This document shows, in pieces, positions 1 through 10,763 of a DNA stretch of 37,081 nucleotides. Below the pieces are notes generated by a model. That model saw only the letters and a list, made by a program, of their open reading frames with translations, made no database searches and was not told the DNA's origin. The stretch comes from Protostelium mycophagum (taxonomy: Eukaryota > Evosea > Variosea > Protosteliida > Protosteliaceae), in assembly GCA_002081555.1 (NCBI GenBank), contig MZNV01002482.1, forward strand, positions 1 to 37,081, given 5' to 3'. Every line of letters begins with the position of its first letter. The first letter of the stretch is position 1. Both the position numbers and the translations under genes were made by a program.

Positions 1-5
1 CTTCA

Positions 6-22
6 CGGCGAAATTCTCGCCG
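6..22. repeat. Short perfect hairpin at left edge
   Basis: Arms CGGCGA (6-11) and TCGCCG (17-22) flank a 5-nt loop. It lies upstream of the DUF2867 gene in sequence where I see no coding signal. It resembles the other GC-rich mini-hairpins of this window, but alone it could be chance. Confidence 0.4.
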
Positions 23-118
23 ATCGGCAGCATTCTTCTTCGAGCACGTCTCCATATAACAGCATCAAACACCAAACCAACACAACTCCACACCGTATCA
101 CGAACACTTTCGAGGAGG

Positions 119-634
119 ATGTCATCAATCGTTCAGTCTGTACCTCTACCAGAAGAGAGCAAGCTCAGTTCTCTATACTCTTCTGCCTATTTCGCAGATT
201 CCTTCTCCGTAGTCCTTCCACACAGAAGGATCAGCGCAGAATCAGCAGCCAGAGCCATGTTTGAAAATCCACCTTCTTGGTTTCTTTTCTTGATGTGGAC
301 GAGAGATCACATCATGTCCCTATTTGGTGTCAAGAGATCCGCCATCATACAACAGGAGGCTTTGAGTAGAGGAATGGAGACGGTCAGTTTCTTCCCCATC
401 ATCTCGAAAGAGGATACAGAAGTCATACTCGGCGAAAGAGACTCCCACTTGGATTTCCAAGCGTCCGTGTTGATTCGACAGAACACACAAGGGACACAAA
501 TGATAACCACCACCGTTGTCCACACACATGGGCTGATCGGAAAGATCTACTTGACCATAATAAGACCTTTTCACACACTCATTGTGAAGTATAACCTGGC
601 CAGAGTTTCGGATCGGTTGCAGAAGACACAATGA
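119..634 (+). CDS. DUF2867 family protein, intronless
   Basis: A single open frame of 171 residues starting at the ATG at 119, just after a purine-rich stretch. The protein reads like the DUF2867 family, a mostly bacterial family of unknown function: an early YADSF-like stretch (residues 24-28), a PPSWF-LFLMW-RDHIMSLFGVK block near residues 50-72, and a conserved C-terminal block HTHGLIGKIYLTIIRPFHTLIVK (given by parts: HTHGLIGKIYL near 136-146, then PFHTLIVK near 150-157). Length matches a full single-domain member. There is no signal peptide. Unlike almost every other gene here it has no intron. That is compatible with later acquisition, for example from bacteria, but does not prove it. Biochemical role is unknown. 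Confidence 0.8.
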   Translation: MSSIVQSVPLPEESKLSSLYSSAYFADSFSVVLPHRRISAESAARAMFENPPSWFLFLMWTRDHIMSLFGVKRSAIIQQEALSRGMETVSFFPIISKEDTEVILGERDSHLDFQASVLIRQNTQGTQMITTTVVHTHGLIGKIYLTIIRPFHTLIVKYNLARVSDRLQKTQ

Positions 635-831
635 TAAAAGCTATCTGATTGAATCACTTCATTCGTCAATGATATAAAAATGACTTTCGTGAGATTTATG
701 GATTGATGTAATGTACATGTACATGTCTGATCATTATCCAAAGGACATGTACGGCATCTTCAAAGTACTGTTCTTTCATTAACTTATAGCACAAGCTCTC
801 TTCTTTCCCATGATTGCATCGTGCCGTCCGA

Positions 832-2246
832 TCATGTTCCTTCCAACTTCTTCACCTCTATATACTTCTGTTCAGCTTCTTCTGGCGTGTTCAAATCGAA
901 GAAATGGTTTAAATCTGCAACGGTAGTTGCCCGGTAATTTCTGTTGGTCCCGAGGTGGACGCTCCTCCTCCTAGCCTCCTCCAAGTTGGGGGAGGGTGTT
1001 CTCTGAACGGGTCAGAAGGCGGGAAAACGTCGACAATGTACACACTGATTTGTCTCTGCCGTCTCTTATCGTTTTGAACCAGCTGAGACGTTTTTTCTTG
1101 TCTTCTGATTTCGAGGCGGAGTTTGCCCGTGACCTTGACAACTCGAACTCTTCTGACAGGTGTCAGAAATTTCGTTGAAAAATGTCAAAATATTTTGTAC
1201 TTTTTTTCGATTTTTTTATTTTCTTATCGCGAATCGCGGTAACTGACACGAAGTTAACGTGTTACCGACCAGGGGCGTTGCAGTAGATATCTGGTTCTAA
1301 AAATAGCATTGCACAGATGTGATGACAACACACACGAAGACGTGTGAAACTGCTCCGCCTTCTACAATTTCCACTCCGCCAGATTTTGTACATGCCTAAA
1401 TGCCCGGTTTTAGTGGCGGCTCTGCCGCGACTTCTTTCCTTCTAAGAGTACTCAGTCAATAAGACACAATTCGGCGTGTGCAGCTCTGCTGCAACATCAA
1501 AAGAAAGACGATGCGACATCTAAGAAGGACATCAACTCATGGATAGAACCGAAATGGAAGATAGAACATGTCATGCCTGGTGCAGCACTTGCATTCTCCG
1601 CAGAGATCGACCTCACCACAGCGAGCTGCTCTGGCGTGATGGGGTCTTCTGTTGATTTGGATCTGTTTAGCCTCAAAGAGGTCCGTCTCTTTTGTAACTT
1701 CTTCTTCCATTTCTGATCCATGTATTTCATAAATGGTTCTGAACGAATGAATCTGGTGACGAATCAGTTATTTTCCTGGAATTATCGCGGCTAACCTGGG
1801 GTAACAATCGAGCTCGACCAGTTTGAAGATGGAAGATTGTATGCGATTGAAGACAGCCGCATAAGGCCGCGATATCTGCTTCTTTATGTCCTCCACAAGT
1901 ACACCGGATATGTTCAATTCGTATTTGGATTCTGGATCCACGATGTACTTGAGATAGATGTCCGCAGCACGGTCACACATCATACGGTCATCAGGCGGTG
2001 TGCCAAGAAACTGTGATTTAAACTTTTCGGCCTGATCCTCATTTAGAGAATCAACATATTATTACCAATCATCATCACCTCTACAAGAAATGCTAAATTC
2101 TCTGATGCAAAACTGTCCTTCATGAACTCACGAAGAAGGAAGACGAGATCTTCATTTGCCAGGATCTTTGTCAAACCAATGTCATAAGGATCTCTTCCAG
2201 TGTCTCTCCCAATAGAAGGCAGAACAACAGTGTCTATATCGGACAT
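832..2246 (-). CDS. RGS-domain protein
   Basis: Regulator of G-protein signalling: RGS domains speed GTP hydrolysis by G-alpha subunits. Clear exons run 2246-2079, 2037-1796 and from 1752 leftward. They encode an RGS box with LANEDLVFLLREFMKDSFAS-ENLAFLVE early and LVELDCYPR/FIRSEPFMKY late, matching the family's conserved ends. The short introns at 2078-2038 and 1795-1753 keep frame. A basic Ser-rich tail follows the box (RRTSLRLNRSKSTED). Two further in-phase exons, 1152-1046 and 1002-832, encode a Lys/Arg/Ser-rich tail with RTPSPN and end at TGA 834-832. How the exon near 1500-1750 joins the one at 1152 is unresolved; the 1153-1490 stretch holds hairpins and may be one long intron. The last two exons could instead belong to a separate small gene. 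Confidence 0.8.
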
Positions 2247-2581
2247 GGACGTCTGGTATGGCTGCCTGAAAGTCAGCCTTTGTGGTCAAGTGAAGAAGTT
2301 TACAACGAGAAAACCTGTCAGTGGAAAGGGGTAAACCTTAACGTATCAGCGGTAAGTTAACGTGGACGGTGCAAGTACCTGTCATCAACAACGTGTCAAA
2401 GTGAAATTTCAAAAGCTTTCTGGGACTGGTCAAGGGTCACGCACGTCGACAGAGGTGCAAAGACACTGCTCATCACGTGACTTATAGTGCTGAGGAGTGG
2501 CTTCGAAAATCTAACTCCGCTGGGTCTGCTGCAAAAAAGTCTGCAGCAGTGATCACATCCATTGTCTTAATATTTATTCTC
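2247..2581. other. Intergenic: RGS 5' flank and RPB5 3' flank
   Basis: About 335 bp with no supportable coding exon. It should hold the RGS promoter, since both neighbours are on the minus strand. It contains a CGGTAAGTTAACGTG element near 2350, related to the CGGTAA/TTACCG hairpin family found elsewhere in the window. Confidence 0.5.
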
Positions 2582-3524
2582 TCAAGCAACAAGACGATAA
2601 GTGATGTATCTTCCTGCTGTCTCAGAGGGTCTCACAATCTTCACAACTTCTCCTCTTTCCAAGCCATAGTATCTTTGTCCATGTCATGATCAATAAAATG
2701 TGAAAAGACTTCACCTCGCGACCGGATCAGAGTGCTGCATGCGAGGTAATTGAGATTCCTTCAATTTGCTGGGACGATCAGATCAATGAATTAGAAGTTA
2801 AATCTCTTCATGACTCACTATCTAGCTAAGAGTTGCTTCTTCTCTTCTTTTGTGAGTCTCTCGTGCTTAGGTACGAGTTGATGTTCTGTGATGTTGACCA
2901 ACAATTCCTGGATAAATCATAAACAAATCATTCCATTTAGATGTTTTCTTCCGCAGGACCGGCATGAAGGCAAAGATGAATGAAATTGTCCAATAACAAA
3001 AACGTATTTCACACATTCTCATTTGGAATCTTGATGATTGATATGAAAATGTAATTAAAACCCACCGTCTCTGTGAATTGCTCAAATTTGAATCTGGGTT
3101 GAATCTCAGCTAAAGCTTGTTTGGCGAAAGAGGACATTCCTTGCTGGACGACCACAATTGCACGAGATACAGATTGCTCCTTCATCTGTGTGACATAACT
3201 GCAAGAAATGAATCGATCAATGATATCGGTTAAGAACTTACTTTCTGAGAGTTTTGACACCGACCTTGGCCTCATCAGGGAAGAATACAAAGATCTGATC
3301 TGAGGGATCCGCCTTCTTTCTTTGTTTCAGACATAAACCCTCACGGCTAGGTCCATCAGAACAGAAACAAATGTCTCAGAATATTACTTCGCATGAACTG
3401 CATATTTGGCCTTGAAATCTTCCAATTGCTCTTCTTTTTTCGAAGGATCGACAATGTATTCTCTATCCGAAAGCATCTGAATCAGAGTCTTTCTGATATA
3501 GAAAAGGCGAGTGGCGAGATCCAT
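2582..3524 (-). CDS. DNA-directed RNA polymerase subunit RPB5 (RPABC1)
   Basis: Shared subunit of nuclear RNA polymerases I, II and III; it forms part of the lower jaw near downstream DNA. Six exons (3524-3388, 3346-3242, 3198-3066, 2907-2819, 2768-2715, 2672-2582) join with consistent phases into 202 residues, the usual length for eukaryotic RPB5. Recognisable family blocks are [16 protein letters not shown] at the N terminus, [18 protein letters not shown] in the middle, [19 protein letters not shown] (the conserved bridge), then [20 protein letters not shown] and [14 protein letters not shown] at the C terminus. The start is the first ATG of the RPB5-like frame. All splice sites are GT-AG. 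Confidence 0.96.
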
Positions 3525-4089
3525 TCTGACTTCGGAATGATGATAATCACAAAAATGAGGAGGTTCCCAAAATTATCTCGTTGTAGTCCGAAATTTAATT
3601 AAATTAAATAAAATTGCTGTTTTTTTGTTATAAAAGATTTTACCACCAGATGAAATCAAGAATGAGGACCTTCTTGGCAAAGACAAACAATGGACCAGCT
3701 CACCTTTTGGTGGACACTTACTCACCCAAATAAAACGAAACAAACGAAACTAAACTGTTTACTGTGTCCTCACTTCTCGGTAATGAACACGTTAATTACC
3801 GAGATTTTTACGTGGTGTGAGGAATCTGACCAACTCTGCAATATCCTTGCTTTGAGTTTTTTTACATCAAAACTGCATTTTAACAATCTCCAAGAATGTA
3901 AAATCCCGCCATCACGACAATTTCAAAAATTAAAAAAAACGATCTACATTCTCGATTACTCTTTCTTTACAGAGGAGAAATTTCCTCGAGGAAAGCAGCT
4001 AGTGCAGGAGCACTATACTTCGATTCTTCTGGTGTATTTCAGTTCGCCTGTAGGTTGTTAGAGAAGCCAAACAAAGAGGCCGCACCGTC
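3525..4089. other. Intergenic, AT-rich, with perfect inverted repeat
   Basis: About 565 bp between the RPB5 start and the Rab-like gene's stop. An apparent plus-strand open frame here is low-complexity and has no family resemblance, so I reject it as a gene. The stretch should hold the RPB5 promoter. AT-rich runs lie near 3590-3640, and a 10-bp perfect inverted repeat sits at 3775-3804. Confidence 0.6.
3775..3804. repeat. Perfect 10-bp inverted repeat
   Basis: Arms TCTCGGTAAT (3775-3784) and ATTACCGAGA (3795-3804) are exact reverse complements around the 10-nt loop GAACACGTTA. It is the cleanest example of a CGGTAA...TTACCG hairpin that recurs in introns and spacers of this window. Confidence 0.85.
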
Positions 4090-4892
4090 TCAACAGAATG
4101 TTTTCTTCTTCTTTTTGTCGTCTAAAGTGAGCCGATTGAATGCCGGGCCTGTGCTTGATGGTGCGTTTGCCGCGAGATCTGCGGCCATGTTTTTGACCAA
4201 CGTCGAGAAGACACCCGCAACATTTATTCCAGTCTTTGCTGGATGACGTCAGAATGTTCTTCGACAGTGACAAAGATGGGCGGATGACAAAGGTGGTGAG
4301 AGAGGAGGATAAACATACCTGAAGTCTCTAGAAAAGGATAGTTGTGTTTTTCGGCGATCTTCTTGCCACTCTCAATTCTTGTCCTCATAGCAGATTGCAT
4401 AGTTTCCCATTCTGGATCATCTAGCATGTCGATTTTGTTGGCAGCAACGATACACGAAATGCGACAGCCATCTTCGATGTACTTTTTGACCTATAGGAGA
4501 ATTAAGACGAGTTGTTAGAGGAAATCAAACAATCACCTCTAAAATCCACTGTGGCAAATTTTGAATTGATTCTTCCATTGTTATGTCATAAACAAAAATA
4601 ACACCGCTGCATCCTCTATAAAATGAAGTTGTAATTGTCTTAAATCGTTCTTGGCCTGCGGTATCGAGAATCTTTAATTTGTATGGCTTTCCATCCGCCG
4701 TCTCCGTCTGACAAAAATCATCTTTATGCTGACAGTTGGTCTTTATACCTTCATCGCATAGTCATATCCTGGAGAAATCTGATGACCTTCTCGAAAGGTA
4801 TCTTCTGTATAACGAAGCAGTATACAAGATTTGCCAACACCCCACTCCCCGGTCAGACATACTTTAAAGTCCTCTGCACCGGCTGTGGGCAT
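4090..4892 (-). CDS. Rab-family small GTPase
   Basis: Small GTPase of the Rab type, expected to act in membrane traffic. Four exons (4892-4749, 4707-4537, 4490-4319, 4238-4090) join in phase to 211 residues. Nucleotide-binding motifs are all visible: P-loop GEWGVGKS, switch II DTAGQERFK, base-recognition NKID, and ETSAK (split by the last intron). The switch I region reads ISPGYDYAMK, which is unusual because a plain xTxG switch I threonine is not obvious. The tail KKKKKTFC ends in a single cysteine with no CC, CxC or CaaX motif, so standard double prenylation is not apparent. The exact Rab subfamily is not assigned. Confidence 0.9.
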
Positions 4893-5310
4893 CGAGCGGT
4901 TGATTCTTGCCGATTGGTGTCAAGCACACGCAGATGCGCTGACTGTTCAGGGAACTGCAGGGGTTAAAACAAATTTGAAAAAAAGGCTGAGCAAATTGAC
5001 CCACGAGCATCACCTTACAGGGGCATTCATTCATTGTGATGAGTTCGAACATTTTCATCGGCGTCCGTTCCTCTCAGCTTCAACTGAACAATTATGGACA
5101 AAGAGAGTTGGTCCCCTTTTGATTTTCAGACCAACACAGATGAGACATAATGTCGATGATTGATGAACAAAATCGCATCAGAGAAGTGTATTGCAAATTC
5201 GTTTAAACATTGCAGAATAAGGAGGCTACAAACGTGATTTGAACTTTACTTCGTTTGCGTTTGTAGAAGAGATCTTTTACGCAAAGAACAAACCAAAGTT
5301 CGCTTTAAAA
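4893..5310. other. Divergent promoter region, Rab-like and EDEM genes
   Basis: About 420 bp between two divergently transcribed start codons. I see no exon with family resemblance. It must contain both promoters and 5' UTRs; a short in-frame extension upstream of the EDEM ATG (from 5239) looks like 5' UTR, because the signal peptide begins at 5311. Confidence 0.5.
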
Positions 5311-8300
5311 ATGGGAATGTGGCGATGCCTCCTGCTTCTGCTGTTTATCACGGCGGCCAATTGCCTTACTAACAAAGAGAGACTGAAATATAGAGATAAG
5401 GTTTCCAAAATGTTCTATCATGCCTACAATAGCTACATGGAGCACGCTTTCCCGATGGACGAATTGGCTTCTTTATCTTGTAAGGGCATGAACACTTGGT
5501 CGAATAATGCATTGACGATGGTGGATGCCTTGGATACCCTCTTGGTATGATAATGTCTTTTCCTTCAACAGGAATTCTGCTTACTATCTAGGTTCTAAAT
5601 AACCGCACCGAATTCGCTCGTGTCGTCCACTGGATCAGCAAGAACATGAATTTCGATCTCGACCTGAATGTATCTGTTTTCGAGACCAACATCCGCCTTC
5701 TAGGTCTGCAAACTGTGCTCTTATCTACTCATTTTCTTTTGATTTTGATCATATGACCTGAATCAAAATCAAGACTGAATCTATCAGGAGGACTTTTGTC
5801 TGCTCATACGTTGATCATTAATAAATACGCACATGTTCCTGGATATAAAGGTGAACTCCTGTCTTTGAGTTACGATCTGGGTCAGAGGCTCCTCAAGGTG
5901 ATGACGTCATACATTTTCTCACGTGGAAAATTAATTTTATATATTTAAATTTCAAAATTCGAATATTATATTTTATTTCCAAAATCAAGAATATTTCATG
6001 CTCTTATATTCGATTTTAATTTTGAAAAAATCAAATTTATTATTTAATAATATGTACAGGCATTCGACACACCAACGGGGATACCTTATGGTACCGTGAA
6101 TTTGAGACACGGAGTCCCGAAGGGGGAGGTCAGTCTACAACGCTCTTTTCGTGAAAATTCACATCGATGTAGATCGACGTGACGTGTACAGCGTCGACAG
6201 GAACGTTTGCGATTGAGTTTGGAGTATTGTCGTCACTTACTGGCGACGCAAGGTAAGATATCTTATCGCCGCTCGAGTGATATCACATGAGATGTCCCAG
6301 AAAGTGTCGACATGAACTTGTCGACAGATCATCAATTTTCTTTAAGACGGACATTTTAATAATAATTTTATTTATTTAAATATAATATTAAGGTTTGCGT
6401 ATGCTGCAAAGAAAGCAGTTTATGCTGTGTGGGAGCGAAAATCAAATACGAGTCTCCTTGGCAATCACATCAACATATCCTCAGGTGACTTTGAGACTCA
6501 AACGTGATGATGACGTCATCAGGACAGTGGTTGTACAAAGAATCTGGTATCGGTAGCGCGATGGACTCCTTCTTTGAGTATCTGATGAAATCTGCCATCA
6601 TGTTTAACGACGATGATTATTACAAGATCTTTCAAGGGGTGATCATTCGAAATTCAAATTCAAATTTTGGCGGGAAATTTTTTCGAAATCTCACGGAGAA
6701 TTCGTAGAGTTATCAGGCGATAGAGACACATGCCAGAGTGGGTGCGCACTATATTGATGTCAATATGGACGACGGAAAACCGGCACAAGTTAACTTCAAC
6801 AACCTTCAGATGTTCTGGCCCGGCCTTCAAGGTGAGATTTCCGCGAAATATCACCGGAGTTTCGAAGTCTGACATGAGATGTCAAGTGTTATACGGGGAT
6901 GTCAACAAGGCGTCTGTGGTGGCCAGAGCGATGTACACGGTTTGGAAGCAGCAAGGTGGATTTTTGGCGGGAAAACAATGAGATTTCGCTGAGATTTCGT
7001 AGGGTTTCCGCCAGAAAGATTGAATCTCCTCACAGGTCGTGCCCTAGACAATTTCAAAGGGTAAGAATTTTCCTCGAATTTTCGTGGAATTTCTCGGATG
7101 ACGTCATCAGTTGGCCTTTAAGACCTGAGATGATTGAATCCTTCTATTATTTGTCGAGGGCACAGCCGTACAACACAGAGTGGCAAGATTATGGCGCGGA
7201 AATCGTCGACAACATCGAACAGCGTTGTAGAACAGTACGTAACCGGAATTTTCATTTACAACTCACGGAAATTTCGCAGAAATGTGGGTACGCCGGTATT
7301 CACGACGTGGAGACCATGGAGAAATCCGACAGGATGGAGAGTTTCTTTTTAGCAGAAACTGTCAAATATTTGTACCTACTTTTCGATTCCTCAGGAAGAC
7401 ACTGGACCGACCGCAACAGTTTTATTTTTAACACGGAGGCACACATCATGTGAGCGTTTACATCGTTGTAGATGGTCATTTTTATTCGAGATTATTTCAT
7501 TTTTATTTTTTTATCTTTTTATCCGAGAAGTTAGGCACAGAGACGATCCACTGAAATTTCCACGAAAATTCTGTCAAAATTCCTGGAAAATCTTGAATTT
7601 AAAAATCTCTAAGTTGTACAGGCCGGTCGTTTCGAGATACCATCAAAACAACTCGGTTTGGTACGCCAAGCACGGTTGCATTGCGGATAAATCCTATAGA
7701 AAGCACCCCTTCGAGAATGACGAGAATTTAAACAAAAAGATGATGACGTGTGCACCACTACTCTCAGTACGTACAGATATTTCTCAGAAAATTCCTGTTC
7801 TATTTTTGGAAAGATCTTCCGGTTGTTTTTGACACAAAAGTTGGTGCTGTGGAATCACGGTTGCTTAGGGTGTTCAGCGCCGTAGTTACCGCAACCGATT
7901 TCTTCAGTGATGATTCTACTTTCTGTAGACAAAGAAAAACTGTTGCTTTCGGGCATTAGATGAGTTGTAGGATTTATTTAAGCAGGTATCAGAGACTGAA
8001 GAGCAGAGGTCAAATCGGCTAGCAAATGAAAAGAAGATCTCTGACAATATCGTTTTTGTTCGGAAAGTATGTAATTATCTGTTGTATTTCAAAAGGTTTT
8101 AAGACTCAACAAACCAGGCTGAGAGACTGAGAGAGGAGGCCAGAAAAGTCGACGAAAATTCTCCGGGAGATCTTCCACCTTCTCAATCTACAATTCCACC
8201 CCTTCCACCCCCTCCCTTCTCCCTCCCCTCGCTACAACACTTTACAACCCCACTATTTGTCGACGTCGACGAGGACTCTTTCACAGACGAAGAGATCCAA

Positions 8301-8438
8301 ACTCTGTACGAAGACTGCAAAATGGGCAGTGAGAAGTGTATCTACAACGACATTTGGCAGGATTTTCAGTATCTACAAGAAAGGACGGAGAATGTTAGAT
8401 TCACGAGGTACTTCAAGCATCGGTTGGGAGTAAAATAA
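5311..8438 (+). CDS. EDEM-type alpha-mannosidase-like protein (GH47)
   Basis: ER degradation-enhancing mannosidase-like protein, acting in ER quality control of misfolded glycoproteins. It starts at ATG 5311 because a signal peptide follows at once ([17 protein letters not shown]). Exons 5311-5544, 5592-5703, 5788-5897, 6060-6128, 6173-6252, 6393-6484, 6523-6638, 6708-6831, 6887-6955, 7003-7060, 7111-7234, 7280-7449, 7622-7766, 7971-8066 and 8118-8438 join in phase to about 639 residues. GH47 blocks: [78 protein letters not shown] and [11 protein letters not shown] followed by FNTEAH. The join across 7767-7970 is the least certain. A proline-rich, acidic tail follows the catalytic domain; no KDEL-type signal is present. 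Confidence 0.92.
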
Positions 8439-8718
8439 ACTCAATTGTAGATGCCTGTGCAAGCATGTGATGTGAATGAATTTAATCATAAAGAACAATT
8501 CTTGTTCTCAGGTCGGGTTGATGAAGACTTCGTTTCACAGGTTGTGTTTGGCTCATGAAACATGAAACAAGGGGTGAATTTACTTCCGGGAATGCCAGCT
8601 ACATGTCCCCAAAAAAAAGGCGGTAAGGTTACCGTGAACTTTGCGTTCGATAACTCTACAACATTCCCGCGGATGTCAAGTGACTTTTGAATCGGCCATT
8701 TCATAAGTTCCAGACAAC
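8439..8718. other. Intergenic, EDEM to propeller gene
   Basis: An AATAAA-like hexamer overlaps the EDEM stop codon. The palindromic hairpin CGGTAAGGTTACCG lies at 8621-8634, about 85 bp upstream of the next ATG, after a run of A. A minus-strand open frame over 8486-8944 has no family resemblance and overlaps a better gene; I did not call it. Confidence 0.5.
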
Positions 8719-10158
8719 ATGAAGACCCTCTCGCTTTTGCTCCTCGTAGCGTTCGTTTCCGCCGATTTGCCATACAAATTGCAATGGAGTGTTCACCCTG
8801 CAAATTTTGCAACTCCAGATCAAATCTCCGGCTGGTTGAAAGCACCTCATGTGAGCCTTTTTTAATCGCATGGATGGGTGATATTAACGCGGATGCCAGG
8901 TAATTGATGATACCATCTTCTATCCCACTGTCACACCTGAACATGATTAATCATGATAATATGGACGTGTCTTAACAATAACGGTACTCTGAGGTGGTCG
9001 AGAGAGGCAAAAAAAGGGGTGCGTCCAATTGATCATCTGACAAGTAATGAAGCTTGATGTCTCAACACCAATAGTATTCGTTGAGCGGTCGTCCATGGAA
9101 GATGGGAGCGTCCACTGTGTTCTTGATGCAGACAAATCTCAACGGCATATATGATGTGGAACTCCAATCTGTCGACCATCAAAGTGGCGCCCTCCAATGG
9201 AAGAAAGCTATACCCTACGAGAACAAAGGTGCACCATTTCTACTTTTCTGATCTCAAACGAAACAGACGCGTTCACAATCGGTCTTGAGATGTCAAAAGA
9301 CAAGGTGCTCATTTTCAACGTGAGAAGAGGGAGCGGTGTCTGGACCGTGGGCTTAGACGTGTATGACGGGGCAACCGGAGACTTTGTTGGAAGATGGCTG
9401 GTATATATCCGATTTCCGGTAACAACCGCTGAGACAAGATCATACAACATGTCACCAGTGTTAATGTGACTCGGATTTGGTGATAAGATCATCATCTCCA
9501 ACGTCACTGAGGCAACGGTGTACGACTATAGCCTTCAGAAACTGTATAATATGCAGCTGCAGGAGGAGAAACCATCTTACTACGTGGTAAAGATATCTCT
9601 ATTGCGCTCTGTGTTATAGATGCGGTGCTGCCAACATCGCAGCTGTGAATACGTGAAAGGCCTTGAATCGGCAAAGCCGCAACAAGAAGGTTGTGGAGCT
9701 TGAGGGATTTCATGTTGTCATAAGAACATCAACGACACGTAGATGTCACAATGACACATTGTCAGATGTTACAGAAAGACATGATGATCCGTCTTGGCGG
9801 CCGAAAGGGATCCTTCTCAAAAGACTATAGTACAGCGACATGTGTCAATCTGGCATCTAACAGCATCATATGGACCATGAACGTGATAAATTACAACAGC
9901 TTTCGGCAATATGAAAACACGTTGGCGCACACAAATGGCAAGATCTATTATCTGAACGATCGTGAAGATTGGCAGGTTAGTGGGGTGATACATCAAGGAG
10001 ATGACTGAAATGAGATGCAGGTCATGAGTACCACAAAGAATGAGTCCATCACGTCTGGATATACACAATTGAGCGGTGGGATGTCTTTCATCGCTGGAGT
10101 TATTGGTGACAATGTTGTTCGTGCCTCTTCATCTGGGGTAGACGTCATTTATGTGTAG
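8719..10158 (+). CDS. Secreted PQQ-propeller-like protein
   Basis: Predicted secreted or lumenal beta-propeller of unknown function. It starts at ATG 8719 with a clean signal peptide (KTLSLLLLVAFVSADLPY). Later exons carry propeller-blade phrases of the PQQ-like type, each ending in a strand with Trp: GTLRWS near 8985, SGALQWKK near 9190 and GRWL near 9395. Fragments include LNGIYDVELQSVDHQSG and YDGATGDFVGRW. Supported exon pieces are 8719-8850, about 8980-9018, 9060-9229, 9269-9400, 9485-9585, 9769-9975 and 10021-10158 (TAG 10156-10158). Several joins, notably over 9586-9768, are not settled, so internal exons may be missed. The last 51 bp are repeated downstream as part of a tandem duplication. 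Confidence 0.65.
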
Positions 10159-10366
10159 CACGAATCACAAAGAATAAAGATTAGACATATCAATGACACT
10201 TGAAGAGCTCTCACGATTATTAGAGAATGTTTCCCTTGGTATTTCGTAGTAATCGCGTCATCCGGATGGGTTGCTGCAGTTCGGACAGCTTTCGGTCACA
10301 TGTGATCCGGGGCATTGCAGAGCTGTCTCAAGAGATTTACGGGCATGTCGCAACCTGGAAATCATC
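10108..10366. repeat. Tandem duplication unit A, copy 1 (259 bp)
   Basis: Begins GACAATGTTGTTCGTGCC inside the last coding exon of the propeller gene and runs through its stop and 3' flank. It repeats directly and head-to-tail at 10367-10625 with only scattered substitutions, mostly transitions. The breakpoint is visible where GGAAATCATC is followed by GACAATG. Confidence 0.95.
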
Positions 10367-10625
10367 GACAATGTTGTTCGTGCCTCTTCATCTGGGGTAG
10401 ACGTCATTTATGTGTAGCACGAATCACAAAGAATAAAGATTAGACACATCAATGACACTTGAAGAGCTCTCACAATTATTAGAGAATGTTTCCCTTGGTA
10501 TTTTGTAGTAATTGCGTCATCCGGATGGGTTGCTGCAGTTCGGACAGCTTTTGGTCACATGCAATCCAGGGCATTGTAGAGCTGTCTCAAGAGATTTACG
10601 GGCATGTTGCAACCTGGAAATCATC
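10367..10625. repeat. Tandem duplication unit A, copy 2
   Basis: Second head-to-tail copy of the 259-bp unit. It carries a detached second copy of the propeller gene's last codons and stop. Its final ~75 bp differ from copy 1 by several G-to-A/C-to-T type changes, whereas the corresponding part of unit B copy 2 (10768-10840) matches copy 1 more closely. Confidence 0.95.
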
Positions 10626-10763
10626 CCATGCAGAGACCAGGTCCATCCAAAGCCTTGTGATGCCCAAGGAACTCGCTCCTCTGAAGTCATCACCAAAAAA
10701 AATTATTCAAATAAAATGTAAGACGCTACACTTAGTTTATTTAAAGGACTCTCTTCATCTTAC
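10549..10763. repeat. Tandem duplication unit B, copy 1 (215 bp)
   Basis: A 215-bp unit that overlaps the end of unit A copy 2 and is followed head-to-tail by copy 2. It contains a detached copy of the P450 gene's 3' end (minus-strand codons for the last residues plus TAA). Confidence 0.93.

Noticed and set aside
3690-4061. 123-codon plus-strand open frame upstream of RPB5
   Set aside because: AT-rich, low-complexity, runs through a perfect inverted repeat, and shows no family motif or intron structure.
5239-5310. Upstream extension of the EDEM start
   Set aside because: Adding these codons would bury the signal peptide; ATG 5311 places it at the N terminus.
8486-8944. 152-codon minus-strand open frame
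   Set aside because: Overlaps the start and signal peptide of the propeller gene on the other strand and has no family resemblance.
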